This document shows positions 39,150 through 48,800 of a stretch of DNA of 50,344 nt, piece after piece (positions within the stretch are counted from its first letter, which is position 1; each line of letters starts with the position of its first letter). Position numbers and translations under genes: made by a program. Source of the stretch: Candidatus Omnitrophota bacterium (lineage in GTDB: Bacteria; Omnitrophota; Gorgyraeia; Duberdicusellales; Duberdicusellaceae); assembly GCA_021163425.1 (NCBI GenBank), contig JAGGWS010000018.1:1-50344 (forward strand), written 5' to 3'. The notes beneath the pieces were generated by a model. That model did no database searches. It saw nothing but the letters and a program-made list of their open reading frames with translations, and was not told where the DNA came from.

Positions 39150-40965
39150 AGTCTTAGTAGGTCTGGAGATAAATAAAGGTTTTGATTACAAGTTTAGAAA
39201 GAAAAGTTCTCTTAAAAAAGGGATGCGGGTTTTAGTAGATTTTTCAGGAAAGAAAAGAGTAGGGTTTGTAGTAAAAATAAAAAAGAGTTCCTCTCAAAAA
39301 AAACTTAAACCAATCTTAAAAGTTTTAGACAATCTGCCTGCTTTTACTTCTAATCTTTTAAAATTTTCCCGGAAAGTATCCCAGATTTATCTCTATAGTC
39401 AAGGGGAGATATTAGAAATGATGCTTCCCGAATCTTTACGTAGAAGGAGGCCTTTAAGTATTAAACCTAAAAAAGCAAACCTTCAGAAAGAGTATCTGGA
39501 CAACAAGTTTATCTATCTAAGAGAAAATCTTACCGCCAATACTCGTTTTTTTTATTATAAGGAGATAATTCAATCTCAAATAAAAGAAAAAAGAAAGGTT
39601 ATAATCTGTGTTCCCCAGAAAGAGGATGCTTTTTTTATAAAAGATTTTTTGGAGAAGGAATTTGAAGAGATTAGGATAGCTCTTCTTTTTGGCTCAAGTA
39701 AGCCATCTTCTCAACTTAAAGAGTGGCTGAAGATAAGAAATCAGCAAGCTGATGTCTCTATTGGTACAAGATTTGCAATATTTTCACCTTTTGAGAATTT
39801 AGGAGCAATAATCGTAGAGAAAGAAAACTTCTTTGGCTATTTTCAGCCTGAGAAGCCTTTTTACCATTTAAGAGACTTAGCTTTCTTAAGGGCAGAGATA
39901 GAAAAAAGCAATTTAATCTTACATTCAGATTATCCTTCTTTGAAATTATATAAGTTGTTAGAGAAGAAGAAGTTTATCTTTGTAAATAAGTTTAAAGAAA
40001 GCCAATCTCGGACAAAAATATTTGACCTTGCCAGTTATAAGTTTAAAAGAATCCCTTTATTTTCTGAGCTGAGTTTAGAGATAATCAGAAGCAATTTAGA
40101 GAAAGGTAAAAGAATAATTATTTTTTGGAATAGGAAGGGGTTTAGTAACATATTGCGCTGTAATTTCTGTAAAGAGATAATTAAATGTCCACAGTGTGGT
40201 AATTTTTTATCTTTTTCTTTAGAAAAGGACTATTTTTGCAGATATTGTGGATATAAGAACAAAGGAGAAAAAATTCATAAATGTTCTGAAAGATACATTA
40301 GAAAGATAGGTATAGGTATTGAAAGAGTAGAACTTACTCTTAAAAGGTTTTTCCCTGCTAAAAAGATTTTTAAATTCACTAAGAGCTTGGCTTTTCCTCA
40401 GGATTGGGATATTCTTATCTCTACCCAAAAACTCATCTTTCTTAAAGAATTACCTTCAGCAGAAGTTGTTATTTTAGCCGGAATAGATTCTTTGCTTTCC
40501 TGGGGAGATTTTAATTCTTCTCTGGAGTTATATTATTTACTCCAGCGTCTTAAGAGTATAGCTAAAGAGGAATTAATTATATTTACTTTTCACCCTTCTT
40601 ATTATGTTTTTTCAGCTCTTAAAAAAGAGTGGAGCTGGTTTTACGAAAGAGAGCTTAAAGAAAGAAAAACCTGGAAATTGCCTCCTTATACTTGTTTAGC
40701 TAAACTTACTTTGAGGGCTAAGAAAGAAAAGCCTCTTTTGGAGAAAATCAGGGCATTAAAGGGTTTTTTAGAAGGGCAAGCTTTAAAAATAAGGAAAAAA
40801 GTAGAAATTTACGGACCTTTAAGAGAAAAAATATCAACAAAAAAAACTGTTTATTCTTTAGTTGTAAAATCTTCTCAATTTACTACAATAAATAAGGTAT
40901 TAAGATTGGCTTTACAAAAATTTAAGAAATCTACAGCAAAATTATCTATAATAATAGAGAGATGA
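39139..40965 (+). CDS. priA: PriA-like primosomal protein N' with degenerate helicase motifs
   Basis: By overall architecture this is PriA, which reloads the replisome at stalled forks: an N-terminal 3'-end-binding domain (AEVLVGLEINKGFDYKF), a Zn-binding region with CNFC, CPQC and CRYC pairs (341-370), and a C-terminal domain ending VYSLVVKSS. ATPase motifs are gone. The Walker A site GVTGSGKTEVY reads NLTANTRFFYY (about 131), DEEH reads EKEN (227-230), motif V GTQM reads STQK, and the arginine-finger motif GRAGR reads KSIAK (about 472). The eighth zinc Cys is also missing (CSERY). It has 608 residues against about 730 usual. The frame is open, so the protein is likely a structural loader, as proposed for actinobacterial PriA. 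Confidence 0.85.
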   Translation: MIAEVLVGLEINKGFDYKFRKKSSLKKGMRVLVDFSGKKRVGFVVKIKKSSSQKKLKPILKVLDNLPAFTSNLLKFSRKVSQIYLYSQGEILEMMLPESLRRRRPLSIKPKKANLQKEYLDNKFIYLRENLTANTRFFYYKEIIQSQIKEKRKVIICVPQKEDAFFIKDFLEKEFEEIRIALLFGSSKPSSQLKEWLKIRNQQADVSIGTRFAIFSPFENLGAIIVEKENFFGYFQPEKPFYHLRDLAFLRAEIEKSNLILHSDYPSLKLYKLLEKKKFIFVNKFKESQSRTKIFDLASYKFKRIPLFSELSLEIIRSNLEKGKRIIIFWNRKGFSNILRCNFCKEIIKCPQCGNFLSFSLEKDYFCRYCGYKNKGEKIHKCSERYIRKIGIGIERVELTLKRFFPAKKIFKFTKSLAFPQDWDILISTQKLIFLKELPSAEVVILAGIDSLLSWGDFNSSLELYYLLQRLKSIAKEELIIFTFHPSYYVFSALKKEWSWFYERELKERKTWKLPPYTCLAKLTLRAKKEKPLLEKIRALKGFLEGQALKIRKKVEIYGPLREKISTKKTVYSLVVKSSQFTTINKVLRLALQKFKKSTAKLSIIIER

Positions 40966-41891
40966 AAATAGTATTCTTTGGAAACTCCGATTATTCTTTA
41001 GAAGTTTTAAAAGAGCTTTTAGCTGAGAATTATCCTCCTTGTTTAATAGTAACTTCTCCAGACGCTCCTCAGGGAAGGGGTTTAAAGCTTTTACCTTCGC
41101 CAGTTAAAAAATTTTCTCAAACAACTGGTTTGGAAGTTTTAACCCCTTACAAACTTGATAAGGAATTTATTTCTTTAATAGAGGAGAGAGAGCCTGACTT
41201 ATTTATTGTAGTTTCTTATGGCAAGATTTTGCCCTTTCAGTTATTAAAGATACCCAAGATTTTACCTTTAGGAGTGCATCCTTCTTTACTCCCCAAGTAT
41301 AGAGGGCCTGCTCCTATAAATTGGGTTTTGATTAATGGAGAGGAAGAAACCGGCGTAACTCTATTTAAACTCTCTAAGGGAGTAGATAATGGGGAAATAA
41401 TTGCTCAAGAGAAAATATCTATAAACAAAGCCGATGATTTCTTGACTCTCTCAGAAAAAATTTATTCCTTGAGCAAGGAACTCCTAATTAAAACTTTACC
41501 TCTTTTAGAGAAGGGAGATTTTTTTCTGAAGGCTCAGCCTCCTCAGGGTATAAGTTTTGCTCCCAAGATAGATAAAACTTTGAGTAAAATCAACTGGCAG
41601 CAGCCAGCTTTTAAAATTAGAAACTTAATAAGAGCTTTAGTTCCTAAACCTTGCGCCTTTTCTTTTTTTAGGGGCAAGAGGGTGAAATTCTATTCTGCTG
41701 AGGTTGAAAAGTCTAAGGTTGGAAAAAGCCTGCCCGGCGATATTGTTCAGGTTTCTAAACATACCCTGAAGATTAGTACTTCCCAAGGTTTACTCCTTCC
41801 TCTTAGACTTCAGCCAGAAGGGAAAAAAGTACTGGAGGTTTCTGAGTTTATAAATGGTTACCATCCTAAACAAGGAGAAGTTTTTATCTGA
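40962..41891 (+). CDS. fmt: methionyl-tRNA formyltransferase (altered catalytic Asn)
   Basis: Formylates Met-tRNA-fMet with 10-formyl-THF for translation initiation. It has 309 residues with KIVFFGNSDYSLEVLKELL, SPDAPQGRGLKL, SPVK, SLLPKYRGPAPINW and GVTLFKLSKGVDNGEII, followed by the C-terminal OB-like domain. The catalytic triad of the family is Asn-x-His plus Asp; here His106 and the Asp in KGVDNG are present, but the Asn position is Gly104 (LGVHPSLL). It overlaps priA by 4 bp (ATGA), the usual priA-fmt neighbourhood, but def is not between them. A 240-bp gap follows, with two similar words (TTTGTAACATTTT, TTTGTTAACATTTT) and the GNAT promoter. Confidence 0.94.
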   Translation: MKIVFFGNSDYSLEVLKELLAENYPPCLIVTSPDAPQGRGLKLLPSPVKKFSQTTGLEVLTPYKLDKEFISLIEEREPDLFIVVSYGKILPFQLLKIPKILPLGVHPSLLPKYRGPAPINWVLINGEEETGVTLFKLSKGVDNGEIIAQEKISINKADDFLTLSEKIYSLSKELLIKTLPLLEKGDFFLKAQPPQGISFAPKIDKTLSKINWQQPAFKIRNLIRALVPKPCAFSFFRGKRVKFYSAEVEKSKVGKSLPGDIVQVSKHTLKISTSQGLLLPLRLQPEGKKVLEVSEFINGYHPKQGEVFI

Positions 41892-42094
41892 TTTGTAACA
41901 TTTTTAATTACTATAGCAATAAAATTTGTTAACATTTTGAGATTTCAAATTGGTGATTAGGGTTAGAATAAAAAGTTGAAAATTGAGGCAAGAAAGTTTT
42001 GGTCTAAGAATTGTTTTTAAGTCTTTGTCTTCTTTTGGAAGAAATACTTTGGGAAGGCTGTTAGCTTAATTTTTGTTTTTTCTTCAATAAATAC

Positions 42095-42123
42095 TTGCCT
42101 AAATTAGAATAAATTTATATAAT
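42095..42123 (+). promoter_or_regulatory. predicted promoter with TATAAT close to the start codon
   Basis: TTGCCT (42095-42100), 17-bp spacer, perfect TATAAT (42118-42123). The ATG at 42132 is 8 bp after the -10 box, so transcription should start at or within two bases of the start codon. No ribosome site is present. This is the clearest leaderless promoter in the window. Confidence 0.75.
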
Positions 42124-42131
42124 AAGCCCTA

Positions 42132-42584
42132 ATGTTTAAGAAGGCTACTATTTCTGAGGCTGCTCAGATTTATAGGCTTATAGGCTTTTTTGCTAAAAAG
42201 AGGCTTATGCTTGTGCGTTCTTTGAATTATATTTACGAGAGGATAAGAGACTTTTGGGTTTATCAAGAAGGAGGAGAAGTTATAGGGTGTTGTGCTTTGG
42301 CTATTGTGGGATGGCAGGATTTAGCTGAGATAAAGTCGTTAGCAGTTAAGGGAAAATACCAGGGTAAGGGGATAGGCTCTGCTTTAGTTAAAAAAGCTTT
42401 AGAGGAAGCTAAATCTTTAGGGCTTAAGAAAGTTTTTGTTTTAACTTATGCACCTGAGTTTTTTAAAAAGTTAGGATTTAAAGAAATAGATAAAGAAAAA
42501 CTTCCTCATAAGGTTTGGTCAGATTGTCTTAATTGTCCGGAGTTTCCTGATTGTAAAGAAATAGCTTTAATTAAGAAGTTATAA
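42132..42584 (+). CDS. GNAT N-acetyltransferase (ArgA-like short form)
   Basis: A 150-residue GNAT enzyme. The acetyl-CoA site is KGKYQGKGIGSALVKKALEEAKSLG, preceded by LAEIKSLAV, and the protein ends with a Cys-bearing tail KVWSDCLNCPEFPDCKEIALIKKL. That tail is characteristic of short ArgA-like acetyltransferases that acetylate glutamate in arginine synthesis. Three Cys in SDCLNCPEFPDC could bind a metal. It is transcribed from an apparent leaderless promoter and ends 13 bp before the acyl-CoA dehydrogenase ribosome site and gene. No other arg gene is nearby, so the assignment to arginine synthesis is moderate. Confidence 0.82.
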   Translation: MFKKATISEAAQIYRLIGFFAKKRLMLVRSLNYIYERIRDFWVYQEGGEVIGCCALAIVGWQDLAEIKSLAVKGKYQGKGIGSALVKKALEEAKSLGLKKVFVLTYAPEFFKKLGFKEIDKEKLPHKVWSDCLNCPEFPDCKEIALIKKL

Positions 42585-42597
42585 ACTAGGAGGAGAG

Positions 42598-43755
42598 ATG
42601 TTAGATTATGGATTAACTGAAGAACAATTAATGATTAAAGAATTAGCCCGGAAAGTAGCTGAGGAAAAGATAAAGCCTTTTAGCAAACAATGGGATGAAG
42701 AAGGGGAATTTCCTCAAGAAGCAATAAAGGCTTTGGCTCAATCAGATTTATTCACTCTTTGTATTCCCGAAGAATATGGAGGTATGGGGGGAGGCTTATT
42801 AGATTTGTGTATTGCTACTGAAGAAGTATCCCGGGTTGATGGAGGGGTGGCTGCTTCTTACGCTGCTTCTTTTTTGGGAATGTTTCCTATACTTTTATTT
42901 GGGACAGAAGAACAGAAGAAGAAGTATTTACCTCCCCTAGCTTCAGGAGAGAAACTTTCAGCTTTCGCCTTGACTGAACCTGAAGCCGGTTCTGACGCTG
43001 GAGCAGTTACTACTAAAGCAGAAAAAGAAGGTGATTTCTATATTCTTAATGGCCTTAAGCACTTTATTACTAACGGAGGAGATGCGGATATTTATACAGT
43101 TATTGCTTTAACTGATAAATCTAAAGGTCCTCGAGGGATTTCAGCCTTCATAGTGGAGAAAGGTGATTCTGGTTTTTCCTTTGGTAAGAAAGAAGATAAG
43201 ATGGGTATAAGGGCTTCTTCAACCCGAGAACTCATCTTTCAAGACTGTAAGATTCCTAAAGAAAGGCTCTTGGGTGGTAAAGAGGGTATAGGTTTTATTG
43301 TCACTATGAAGACTTTTGACCAGTCTCGACCAGGGGTGGCTGCCCAGGCTGTAGGGATTGCTCAAGGGTCGTTAGAGTTAGCTGTAGAGTATGCTCATCA
43401 AAGGGTTCAGTTTGGCCAGAAGATTTCTTCCTTTCAGGGGATTCAGTGGATGTTAGCTGATATGGCTACGAAAGTAGAGGCTGCCCGAAGTTTAGTTTAT
43501 GCAGTAGCCAGAGCCGTAGATAGGGGAGCTAAAAATATCGGGTCTTATTCTGCTCAGGCTAAGCTTTTTGCTTCTGATGTGGCTATGGAAGTAGCTACTC
43601 AGGCAGTTCAAATTTTTGGAGGTTACGGTTATATGCGAGATTATCCAGTGGAAAAATTTATGCGCGATGCTAAGATTACCCAGATTTATGAAGGAACCAA
43701 CCAGATTCAAAAGAATATAATTGCCTTAAATTTAATAAAGGAGTTTGGTAAATAA
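42598..43755 (+). CDS. acyl-CoA dehydrogenase
   Basis: FAD-dependent short-chain-type acyl-CoA dehydrogenase, 385 residues. AFALTEPEAGSDAGA, FITNGGDAD and the C-terminal FGGYGYMRDYPVEKFMRDAKITQIYEGTNQIQ segment are family signatures. The catalytic base is Glu365 in IYEGT. It is followed directly by EtfB and a ferredoxin-EtfA, an arrangement known from butyryl-CoA dehydrogenase/Etf and caffeyl-CoA reductase (CarCDE) systems. It might therefore run as a reductase of an enoyl-CoA coupled to flavin-based electron bifurcation. A strong ribosome site (ctaggaggagag) precedes ATG. The acyl substrate is unknown. Confidence 0.92.
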   Translation: MLDYGLTEEQLMIKELARKVAEEKIKPFSKQWDEEGEFPQEAIKALAQSDLFTLCIPEEYGGMGGGLLDLCIATEEVSRVDGGVAASYAASFLGMFPILLFGTEEQKKKYLPPLASGEKLSAFALTEPEAGSDAGAVTTKAEKEGDFYILNGLKHFITNGGDADIYTVIALTDKSKGPRGISAFIVEKGDSGFSFGKKEDKMGIRASSTRELIFQDCKIPKERLLGGKEGIGFIVTMKTFDQSRPGVAAQAVGIAQGSLELAVEYAHQRVQFGQKISSFQGIQWMLADMATKVEAARSLVYAVARAVDRGAKNIGSYSAQAKLFASDVAMEVATQAVQIFGGYGYMRDYPVEKFMRDAKITQIYEGTNQIQKNIIALNLIKEFGK

Positions 43756-43756
43756 G

Positions 43757-44548
43757 ATGCAGATAGTAGTCTGTATAAAACAGGTTCCCCAAACCACTGA
43801 GGTTAAGATTGACCCTCAGACTAACACCTTAGTGCGAGAAGGGGTTTCTTCAATTATTAACCCTTTTGATATGTATGCAATTGAGGAGGCAGTAAGATTA
43901 AAGGAGAAGTTTCAAGCTAAGACCACTGTTATTACCATGGGGCCTCCTCAGGCAGAGGCTGCTTTAAGAGAAGCTTTATCTTTAGGTATTGATAATGCAG
44001 TTCATCTCTGCGATAGAGCTTTTGCTGGTTCAGATACCTGGACTACCAGTTTAGTTCTGGCTAAAGCTATTGAGAAACTTTCGCCGGTAGATTTAGTTAT
44101 CTGTGGTAAGCAGGCTTCTGACGGAGATACCGCTCAGGTTGGTCCGGGGATTGCTTCTCATCTGGACTTGCCTCAGGCTACCTATGTAAGAAAAATAGAC
44201 ACCATCCATTTAGACACCAACCCTAAGATTATGGTAGTAGAGAGACTTTTAGAAGATGGTTATGAAATTTTAGAACTTAAGTTACCTGCCTTAATTACGG
44301 TAGTGAAAGAAATAAATGAACCCCGACTCCCTTCTTTAAAAGGAAAGCTCCGGGCTAAAAAAGAAGTTATTCCAGCCTGGACTCATAAAGATATAGGTTT
44401 ATCTCAGGAAGCAGTTGGTTTAAAAGGCTCTCCTACTCAGGTAGTTAAGATATTTACCCCTCCCCCTAAAAAAGGAGGAAAAATCTTTGAGGGAGAGCCT
44501 CAAGAAGCAGTTTCAGGCTTAATTAAAGAAATTGAGGATTTGTTATGA
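43757..44548 (+). CDS. etfB: electron transfer flavoprotein beta subunit
   Basis: Partner of EtfA in an electron-transferring flavoprotein. The product of 263 residues starts MQIVVCIKQVPQTTEVKIDP. The motif CGKQASDGDTAQVGPGIASHL is conserved EtfB sequence, and AIEEAVRLKEKF is typical. The track start (TTG 43745) lies inside the dehydrogenase gene; ATG 43757 gives the family N-terminus. Length and neighbours favour the bifurcating group, where EtfB binds the bifurcating FAD, but assigning that by eye is not safe. The stop overlaps the EtfA start by 4 bp (ATGA). Confidence 0.93.
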   Translation: MQIVVCIKQVPQTTEVKIDPQTNTLVREGVSSIINPFDMYAIEEAVRLKEKFQAKTTVITMGPPQAEAALREALSLGIDNAVHLCDRAFAGSDTWTTSLVLAKAIEKLSPVDLVICGKQASDGDTAQVGPGIASHLDLPQATYVRKIDTIHLDTNPKIMVVERLLEDGYEILELKLPALITVVKEINEPRLPSLKGKLRAKKEVIPAWTHKDIGLSQEAVGLKGSPTQVVKIFTPPPKKGGKIFEGEPQEAVSGLIKEIEDLL

Positions 44549-45732
44549 TTAAAGTAATAAAAGATAAATGTGTAGGCTGTGGGCTTTGTGCTAAGGTGTG
44601 CCCTTCCTCAGCTATTAAAATAATAGATAAGTTAGCTGTAATAGATTTAGATAAGTGTAATCTCTGTTCAGCCTGTGTAACCGCTTGTAAATTTGGAGCA
44701 ATCTTAATAGAGAGAGAAGAACTCAAAAAAGATTTATCTTCTTATAAAGGGGTTTGGGTTTTTTCTGAACAAAGAAATGGAGAGATAGCTCCAGTAGTAT
44801 TCGAACTCTTAGGAAAAGCCAGGCAGTTAGCTAAAGACTTAAATACCTATACAGGAGCAGTCCTCTTAGGCTATCAGATAAAGGAAAAAACCCGAGAATT
44901 GATAGAAAGAGGAGCAGATAAAGTCTTTTTAGTAGATAACCCTGTTCTGAAAAACTATATTGCTGAAAATTACAGCCGGGTAATTACCCAGCTTCTCAGA
45001 AAATATAAACCTGAGATTTTCTTAGCTGGAGCCACTACTACTGGCAGGTCCTTAGTTTCCCGGATTGCAGTAAATATCCATACTGGCTTAACTGCTGATT
45101 GCACCGGTTTAGATATTGATAAGGAGAAGAAGATTTTAATTCAGACCAGGCCAGCCTTTGGAGGTAATATTATGGCTCAGATAATTACTCCTGACTACCG
45201 GCCTCAGATGGCTACAGTTCGTCATAAAGTTATGCCTCCTGCAGGAATTTTGCCTCAAAGAAAGGGTGAAGTTATTGAGGAGAAATTTTCAGAGATAGAA
45301 GACGCCAGAATTAAGTTTATTGATTTCATAAAAGAAGAATTATCTACTGTAAATTTAGCTGAGGCAGATATTATAGTATCCGGAGGAAGGGGGATAGGGG
45401 GGGCTGAGAATTTTAGATTGATTGAAGAGTTAGCTCAAGTTTTGGGTGGAGCAGTAGGAGCTTCCCGGGCAGCTGTAGATGCAGGATGGATTCCTTATTT
45501 TCACCAGGTAGGTCAAACCGGAAGAACAGTTTCTCCTAAAATATATATCGCCTGTGGGATATCCGGTCAAATCCAGCATTTAGTAGGTATGCAATCCTCA
45601 AAATTAATTATAGCCATAAATAAAGACCCCTCCGCTCCTATCTTTAAAGTGGCTAATTACGGTATAGTGGGAGATCTCTTTGAAATTATTCCTCTCCTTA
45701 TTAAGAAGATAAAAGAGATAAAGAGTAGTTAA
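44545..45732 (+). CDS. etfA: ferredoxin-domain electron transfer flavoprotein alpha subunit
   Basis: EtfA with an N-terminal ferredoxin. Residues 1-60 carry two [4Fe-4S] motifs, CVGCGLCAKVCP and CNLCSACVTACK. The remaining part is a normal EtfA with the FAD-binding segment VSGGRGIGGAENFRLIEELAQVLG, QVGQTGRTVSPKIYIACGISG and INKDPSAPIFKVANYGIVGD. The Fd-EtfA fusion is known in CarE of Acetobacterium caffeyl-CoA reductase and in several bifurcating ETFs, where it delivers electrons to or from ferredoxin. It has 395 residues. Coupled translation with etfB is likely. Confidence 0.95.
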   Translation: MIKVIKDKCVGCGLCAKVCPSSAIKIIDKLAVIDLDKCNLCSACVTACKFGAILIEREELKKDLSSYKGVWVFSEQRNGEIAPVVFELLGKARQLAKDLNTYTGAVLLGYQIKEKTRELIERGADKVFLVDNPVLKNYIAENYSRVITQLLRKYKPEIFLAGATTTGRSLVSRIAVNIHTGLTADCTGLDIDKEKKILIQTRPAFGGNIMAQIITPDYRPQMATVRHKVMPPAGILPQRKGEVIEEKFSEIEDARIKFIDFIKEELSTVNLAEADIIVSGGRGIGGAENFRLIEELAQVLGGAVGASRAAVDAGWIPYFHQVGQTGRTVSPKIYIACGISGQIQHLVGMQSSKLIIAINKDPSAPIFKVANYGIVGDLFEIIPLLIKKIKEIKSS

Positions 45733-45770
45733 AGCCATTTCTTTTTCTCCTTAAAAGAGTTAAAAAGGTA

Positions 45771-45799
45771 TTTATAAAAAAGAAGAATTATAGTAAAAT
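45771..45799 (+). promoter_or_regulatory. predicted promoter of smc
   Basis: TTTATA (45771-45776), 17-bp spacer, TAAAAT (45794-45799); an overlapping TATAGT lies at 45789-45794. The smc ATG at 45809 is 9 bp after the -10 box, again predicting a leaderless message, and no Shine-Dalgarno sequence is visible. Confidence 0.5.
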
Positions 45800-45808
45800 A
45801 AGAATGTT

Positions 45809-48800
45809 ATGTATCTTAAAGAAGTAGAAATTTTTGGGTTTAAATCTTTTCCTAATAGAACCACTCTTAAGTTTGAGCCGGGGATAACTGTTATTGTTGG
45901 GCCTAATGGTTGTGGCAAGTCTAATGTTTTAGATGCTATAAAATGGGCTCTGGGAGAACAGAGTCCCAAGTCTCTGCGGGGTACAAAAATGGAGGATGTA
46001 ATATTTAACGGCACTCAGAATAAACCCCCTCTAAATTACGCTGAAGTTACCCTTTTATTTTCTAATGAAGACAGAGCTTTAAATTTAGAATTTGAGGAAA
46101 TAAGTATAACCCGTCGTTTATTCCGTTCAGGAGAAAGTGAATATCTCATAAACAATAGCCCTGCCCGGCTTAAGGATATTCAGGAGCTCCTGTTACCTGT
46201 AGGCTTAGGAGAAGGAAGTTATTCTTTTATTTTACAGGGTTCAATAGAGAATATCTTCAGCTATAAACCTGAGGAGAAAAGAATTATATTTGATGAAGCT
46301 TCAGGCATTTTGAAGTTTAAAGAAAGAAAGAAAGAGGTCTTAAGAAAACTTGAGGAGGTAGACAATAATCTTTTGAGAATAGAAGATATAATAACTGAAG
46401 TAAAAAGACAAAAGGATTTTCTCCACAGGCAGGTGGAACGAGCCAGAAAATATCAGGAAATTTATGAAGAATTGAAAGTAATAGAAAGAAAGATTGCTGC
46501 CTTAGAGATAAAAGAATTGAATAAAGAAAAGGAGATTTTTTTAAGCGAATTAAACAATCTGAATGCTCAAGATAAAGAAAAGGAGAGTCTTCTCAAAGAA
46601 TTGCGAGAAGAAATTCAGATAAAAGAGAAAGAGCTGGAGAATTTAAGAAACCAGATTCAATTGAATAGTTCTCAGGTATTTGAAATTTCCTCAGAGATTT
46701 CAGGGTTTGAGCATAGAATAGAGTCAAACAAGAAGATGATAGCCGAATTGCAAAACAGATTAGAAAATATAGAAAGGAGTAGTCTCTTATATTCAGAGAG
46801 GAAAGCTCAGCAAGAGGAAAGAATCGAATCTTTAAAGAAAGAATTAGGCTTAATAGATGACAATTTTTTAGAGAAGAAGAATAAGATAGAGGAATTTTCT
46901 AAAGAGATAGAGAAAAAATCAGAAGAAAACAGAACAAAGGCTTTATTTATTAAAGAGGCAAATCAGAAAATTTTAGGCTTAGAGGAAGAAAGAGTTTCCT
47001 TTTCTAATAATCTTGTAGATATTCAAAGTAAAGTTAATAGCCTTTCTTCTCGCAAAAAGAGGCTTTTGGTAGAAATAGCTAAGTCGGAAACAGAAGTTAG
47101 GGAATTTGAGGTTAAATTTTCTGAAATTGAGAAACAAGTTCAGGAATTTCAGGTAAAGTTTGAAAGTTTTAAGAAAGATAGGAAAGAGCTCTTAAGTAAA
47201 ATAGAGAATTATAAAAAAGAAATTGATAAATTAACCGAAGAAAAATTGAATAAGGAGAAAGAGTTAGCTATTATTTCTTCTCAACTGGAATTTTTAAAAG
47301 AATTAAGAGTAAAGTATGAAGAATTCCCTCAAACTCAGGATATTACTATAATTTTGGATAAAGAAGTTCCTTTTTTACCTTCGGTCATTTTAGCTCGTGT
47401 TGACAGGGATTCTCTTTTGGAAGAGGGTTCTTCTCTTAAAATGAGGACTCAAGCCAAGATTATTCCTCAAAAGGTAGAAGAGATGACCACTAAAATTTCT
47501 CAGCTTAAAGGAGAAGTAGAAGCTATTCAGAATAAATTAGATAACAACTTTAAACAACTATCATTTTTAGAAGAAGAGTTAAAAGCTAAAGAAGAAGCTT
47601 TCCGGGAAGAAGAGAAGGAATTTTCAAGAGTTAAAGAGATAGAGAAAAATTCTAAAGAAACTTTAGAGAGATTAAAAGAAGAAAAGTCTTTAGTAGAGAT
47701 AGAGCTTAAAGATACTCAAGAGGGATTAAATACTCTTTTTTCTCAACAAGAACAACTTAAATCTGCTTTTTCTGAGAGAGATTCCCAGCTTAAAGAATTA
47801 GAACACTCAATAAAAGAAGCCCAGGAGATTATAAAGAGAAATGAAATAGAAATTAAAAATTTAGAGATAGAAATGACTCGCCTCAATACTGAGATAATTT
47901 CTTTAGAAGAAGATAAGAAGAGTAAACAAAATACCTTAGAAATCTTCTTAAAAGATTTAGAAACTTTGGAGTCAGAGATTGCTAATTTAAATAGAGAGAA
48001 TTCAGAAATTGAAAATAAGATTACTTCTTCAGAAAATGAGAATCAGGACTTTTTAAAACAGATAGAAAATAAAGAAAAAGAAAGAGGTTTTTTAAAGGAG
48101 AGTATAGGGAAGCTTAAATCTCAAGAGGGAGATTTATTCTCCCAGAAGCGAACTATTTCAGAGGAATCTGAACTTGTTCAAAAAGAATTAGATAAAATAA
48201 GAGAAAAAGTTCATCAGTTAAGGCTCAAAATCCAGAATCTCGATTTTAACCAGAGTAAGATAGTCTCAGATTTAAACCAGCTTTATTCAATAGAGTTGAA
48301 CTCCGAAGAATTGGATTCTATAGAAGAGTCTTTGCCAGAACTCCAGACTCAGGAAGAGACATTAAAGAGAAAACTTAAATATTTAGGGACGGTAAATTTA
48401 GCCAGTTTAGATGAATACAAGGAATTAGAAGAAAGATTTAATTTTCTTAATACCCAACGCCAGGATTTGCTTTCTTCTAAGGAGGCATTAAAGAAAGCTA
48501 TGAGTAAGATTAAAAAGACTTCTTCGGAAATGTTTATTGAGGCTTTTCAGAAGATTAAAGAGGAATTTAAAGGTCTTTTTAGATTTCTCTTTGGAGGAGG
48601 CAAGGCTGAAATATACCTTTTAGACGAATCTGACCCTTTAGAATCAGGTATCGATATAATAGTTCAACCTCCTGGTAAGAAACTTCAGAGTGTAAGTTTA
48701 CTTTCTGGTGGAGAAAAGGCTCTTACAGCCATAGCTTTAATATTTGCCATCTTTAAGTTTAAGCCTTCTGCTTTGTGTATATTAGACGAGACAGATGCTC

